Source: Ruminococcus sp.
Lineage (GTDB): Bacteria > Bacillota_A > Clostridia > Oscillospirales > Ruminococcaceae
Assembly: GCA_017536105.1 (NCBI GenBank)
Contig: JAFXRZ010000012.1
Location: 62,001 to 126,000, forward strand
Length of the DNA stretch: 64,000 nucleotides
Reading direction: 5' to 3'
Position 1 is the stretch's first letter, and the number at the start of each line of letters is the position of its first letter. Under the pieces are notes generated by a model. That model had not been told where the DNA came from. It made no database searches and saw nothing but the letters and a program-made list of their open reading frames with translations. Below, piece by piece: positions 61,470 to 64,000 of the stretch. The translations under genes were made by a program, and so were the position numbers.

Positions 61470-64000
61470 ATGAAAAGCAATTCAAGACAGATTTTCGTCA
61501 TCATTATCGTTGCCGTTCTTCTTATTGCCGCAAACGTCGCGGAGATCATGCTTGTCTTCAACGTCACCTCGACCCAGACAAAACAGTCCGGCGCGGACAG
61601 GCTCGAGGTCATAGGCGGCGAGCTCGAGGAGACCATAAATGACGCCAAGCTCTCCGTTATGAAATTCGGCTTCGAGATACAGCCCCTTCTCGGCAGCGAA
61701 AGCTCCTGCCGGGAATATGTCCGCAGCAAAAAACAACAAATGCTCGATTCGACGGATTCCGTCTGCTTCAATGTTTATTTGGCTTCGGGGAGCTGGTATT
61801 ACATCCCCGACTTCGAGGAGCCTGACGATTACGAGATAGAAAAGCGTTCGTGGTATGTCGGAGCTATGAGGCAGAAGGGCGAGCCTTATGTCACCGACCC
61901 CTATGTTGACGCTATGACGGGTAATATCTGCTATACCGTCTCCGTTATGCTGGAGGACGGGAAGACCATCGTCTGCATGGACTACACGATGGAGAACATC
62001 CAGCAGCACATAAAGCAGATGGACGAAAAGGGTTCGCAGCAGGCAATTATCGTCACCGACGAGGGGATAATCGCAGGCTGCTCCGACGAGGAGCTTGTGG
62101 GAAAAGGCCTTGTACAGAGCCTGCCGGACTATGCGGGCATCTTCTCGCTGGTGAAGAACAGCGACAGCACCGTTTCGATAAATCAGCGCGGAGAAAACCT
62201 CTTTGCGGCACGTTCGGGCTTCGGCTGGTATCTCATAGTCAGCGAGAACAACTGGACCCTTTACAGAACTTCCTATGTCGCGATGATAATAATGATCGTG
62301 CTTTCCCTTTCGATGTTCTGTATCGTCCTTGCCCTCTATTTCAGAAATCTGAGACACGCAAAGAACGTGCAGCTCAAGCTGGACGCCGAGCGGGAGTTTT
62401 TGCACGGCATCGCAAACGAGCTGCGTGAACCTGCGGACCGCATCAACAGCGGAGCCAGCATCGAGAACATCAAAAACTCCACGGATTACGAGCAGGAGTT
62501 CGTGAGCATAAGAGACGCCGGTGCAGAGCTTACGGAGATGCTCTCGAAGCTCCATTCCTATTCCGAGCTTTCGGACAGCTACGATGAGAGAGCGGAGAAG
62601 AAAGAGAAAAAGAAGCAGAGATCCCGTGAGGTAACTGTCAGCAGGCATTTCCGCTCTATCATACTTGCGGCACTGCTGCTGGTCATGGTGATCTGTGTAT
62701 ATATAAACATAAACGCCTCCATGCGATACGGCACGGGTCAGATGCAGAAGGCTGTCAGCAATTACGAATACCAGCTTGCCGAGTGGATAGACACCCAGAA
62801 GAGCATCCTCGATATGTTCTGCAGCAATATCTCCACCAATCCCGAAATGCTCAACGACTATGAAGCCACAGTGGAGTATCTCGACCGCATAACAAAGCAG
62901 TATCCCGAGATATCGGTGAGCTATATGGCAAATCCTGATCTTCCCCATACGGTAATAATGAACAACGGCTGGGAGCCTGACGGCGACTGGCACGTTGAGG
63001 AGAGAAGCTGGTATAAGGATCTCATGGCTTCGGAGAAGAACTGGATAATCTCCGCTCCTTATTACGATGAGCAGACGGGACTTTACTGCGTGACTCTTGC
63101 AGAAAGAGTATATAATGACCGCACAGGCGAGTTCCTCGGGAATTTCGGTATAGATTTCTATATGGACAAGCTGGTGGATATCCTGGGCAGCAGCTATTCC
63201 GACAGCAGCTATGCCTTCCTTGTTGATGCCGGGGGAGAGATAATCAACCACCCCTACGGCAAATATCAGATGTCCGAGAACGGCTCGGCAAACATCATCG
63301 AGCTGCCCTACAACAAGGCAGAACCCAGCGGCGAGGATGTCCGCTTCATCAAGGACTACGACGGCAAGTACAAGGCCGTTATCGCAACGAGAAACGAAGC
63401 CTCGGGCTTCAGCATATATGTGGTAGATAACATCGCGACCATATACAAGGGCATAATGATCTACGGCACTATTTGTATCCTTGTGCTCATCGCCTGCGTC
63501 ATCGTTGTGTATAAGGTAATGACGAGCCTCATCAGACTCCAGGACGAAGCCAACGCCAAGCTCAAGGAATCGGCTGATGCAGCTATCGCAGCCGACAAGG
63601 CAAAGAGCGACTTCCTGGCACAGATGTCCCACGAGATCAGAACGCCTATCAACGCCGTGCTTGGAATGAACGAAATGATAATCCACGAGAGCGGCGACGA
63701 GAGCATAAGAGAGTATGCGTCGAATATCCAGAGCTCCGGAAGGACTCTGCTTTCGCTGATAAATTCCATCCTTGACTTCTCAAAGATCGAGGACGGCAAG
63801 ATGGAGATAATCCCTGCCGAGTACGACACGGCGGTAATGATAAACGACCTTGTGACATCTATCGCACCGAGAGCTGCTTCAAAGAAGCTGGAGCTCATCG
63901 TCGATGCCGACGAGAGCCTGCCCTGTATGCTCAAGGGCGACGATGTCCGTATCAAGCAGGTCATTCTCAACCTGCTCACCAATGCCGTGAAATACACCGA
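61470..64000 (+). CDS. Double-Cache sensor histidine kinase (partial, runs off the window)
   Basis: 843 codons visible. Membrane helix about 8-30, first Cache-like outer domain to about 270, helix about 272-294, a degenerate dimerisation segment (FLHGIANELREPADRIN), helix about 398-418, a second Cache-like outer domain to about 660, helix about 663-685, then a true HisKA (FLAQMSHEIRTPINAVLGMN, His721) and the start of the ATPase domain (KQVILNLLTNAVKY). In the first copy Asn316 replaces the phosphoacceptor His. GGAAGGAG RBS. The rest, perhaps receiver domains, lies beyond the window. Confidence 0.9.
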   Translation, partial: MKSNSRQIFVIIIVAVLLIAANVAEIMLVFNVTSTQTKQSGADRLEVIGGELEETINDAKLSVMKFGFEIQPLLGSESSCREYVRSKKQQMLDSTDSVCFNVYLASGSWYYIPDFEEPDDYEIEKRSWYVGAMRQKGEPYVTDPYVDAMTGNICYTVSVMLEDGKTIVCMDYTMENIQQHIKQMDEKGSQQAIIVTDEGIIAGCSDEELVGKGLVQSLPDYAGIFSLVKNSDSTVSINQRGENLFAARSGFGWYLIVSENNWTLYRTSYVAMIIMIVLSLSMFCIVLALYFRNLRHAKNVQLKLDAEREFLHGIANELREPADRINSGASIENIKNSTDYEQEFVSIRDAGAELTEMLSKLHSYSELSDSYDERAEKKEKKKQRSREVTVSRHFRSIILAALLLVMVICVYININASMRYGTGQMQKAVSNYEYQLAEWIDTQKSILDMFCSNISTNPEMLNDYEATVEYLDRITKQYPEISVSYMANPDLPHTVIMNNGWEPDGDWHVEERSWYKDLMASEKNWIISAPYYDEQTGLYCVTLAERVYNDRTGEFLGNFGIDFYMDKLVDILGSSYSDSSYAFLVDAGGEIINHPYGKYQMSENGSANIIELPYNKAEPSGEDVRFIKDYDGKYKAVIATRNEASGFSIYVVDNIATIYKGIMIYGTICILVLIACVIVVYKVMTSLIRLQDEANAKLKESADAAIAADKAKSDFLAQMSHEIRTPINAVLGMNEMIIHESGDESIREYASNIQSSGRTLLSLINSILDFSKIEDGKMEIIPAEYDTAVMINDLVTSIAPRAASKKLELIVDADESLPCMLKGDDVRIKQVILNLLTNAVKYT

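Noticed and set aside
61482..63686. 734-codon minus-strand frame opposite the sensor kinase
   Set aside because: The plus strand has HisKA and N-box motifs, an RBS and a promoter; the antisense frame has none.

Overview
The window looks like a chromosomal segment of a fibre-degrading gut or rumen Clostridia, most likely Ruminococcus or a close Oscillospiraceae relative. This rests on gene content: a secreted GH5 cellulase-type enzyme without a dockerin, a GH94 cellobiose phosphorylase operon, an NPSTG-type sorting signal on a large surface protein, LytTR-DUF3021 pairs, GHL10 and LCP cell-envelope proteins, and clostridial promoters of the TTGACA-N17-TATAAT type. The species call is inference; there is no rRNA or tRNA gene in the window to test it. 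|| Layout. 1-5.8 kb: the end of an MMPL/RND exporter coupled to a long Leu-Gly heptad-repeat secreted protein, then a secreted Ig-like/beta-helix protein (minus strand) and a 147-bp duplicated scrap of its 3' end. 5.8-19.6 kb (minus strand): a PPi-type phosphofructokinase and 1-phosphofructokinase, then a dense informational cluster (polA, tsaD, trmN6-like, rimI, rsmI, three GNATs, mnmE, a YkgJ-like protein, a LacI-sensor GGDEF protein). Three spacers in this cluster each carry a pair of nearly identical palindromes beginning at the stop codon. 20-24.8 kb (plus strand): LytTR regulator, DUF3021 membrane protein and a 1290-aa sorted surface protein, all translationally coupled. 24.8-34 kb: an accessory region with a three-copy 167-bp noncoding array, a serine-recombinase remnant, a phosphatase-like protein, a truncated DnaA-like ATPase, a WYL regulator, several unrecognised small genes, a YqiA-like hydrolase and an AT-rich PD-(D/E)XK nuclease-like gene. 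Three genes here share a distinctive promoter with no normal -35 box. 34-50.3 kb: an ECF-like sigma factor and membrane partner, the GH5 enzyme, then a minus-strand operon (ABC-F, GHL10, membrane protein, SGNH esterase, radical SAM, hisC, YfhO) and an LCP protein. 50.4-59.3 kb: cellobiose operon (epimerase, membrane protein, GH94), birA with DUF4261, an unusual phosphoribosyltransferase, and an ABC exporter with an XRE-AbrB fusion regulator. 59.9-64 kb: murA and the start of a large double-Cache histidine kinase that runs off the window. || How the genes connect: the GH5 enzyme outside the cell, cellobiose phosphorolysis inside, and the two phosphofructokinases form a plausible cellulose-to-glycolysis path. 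LCP, murA, YfhO, GHL10 and the sorted surface protein serve the envelope. The most interesting unexplained signals are the WYL-neighbourhood promoters, the paired palindromes, the DnaA domain-III-only protein, and the kinase with a duplicated sensor and a pseudo-phosphoacceptor (His to Asn).
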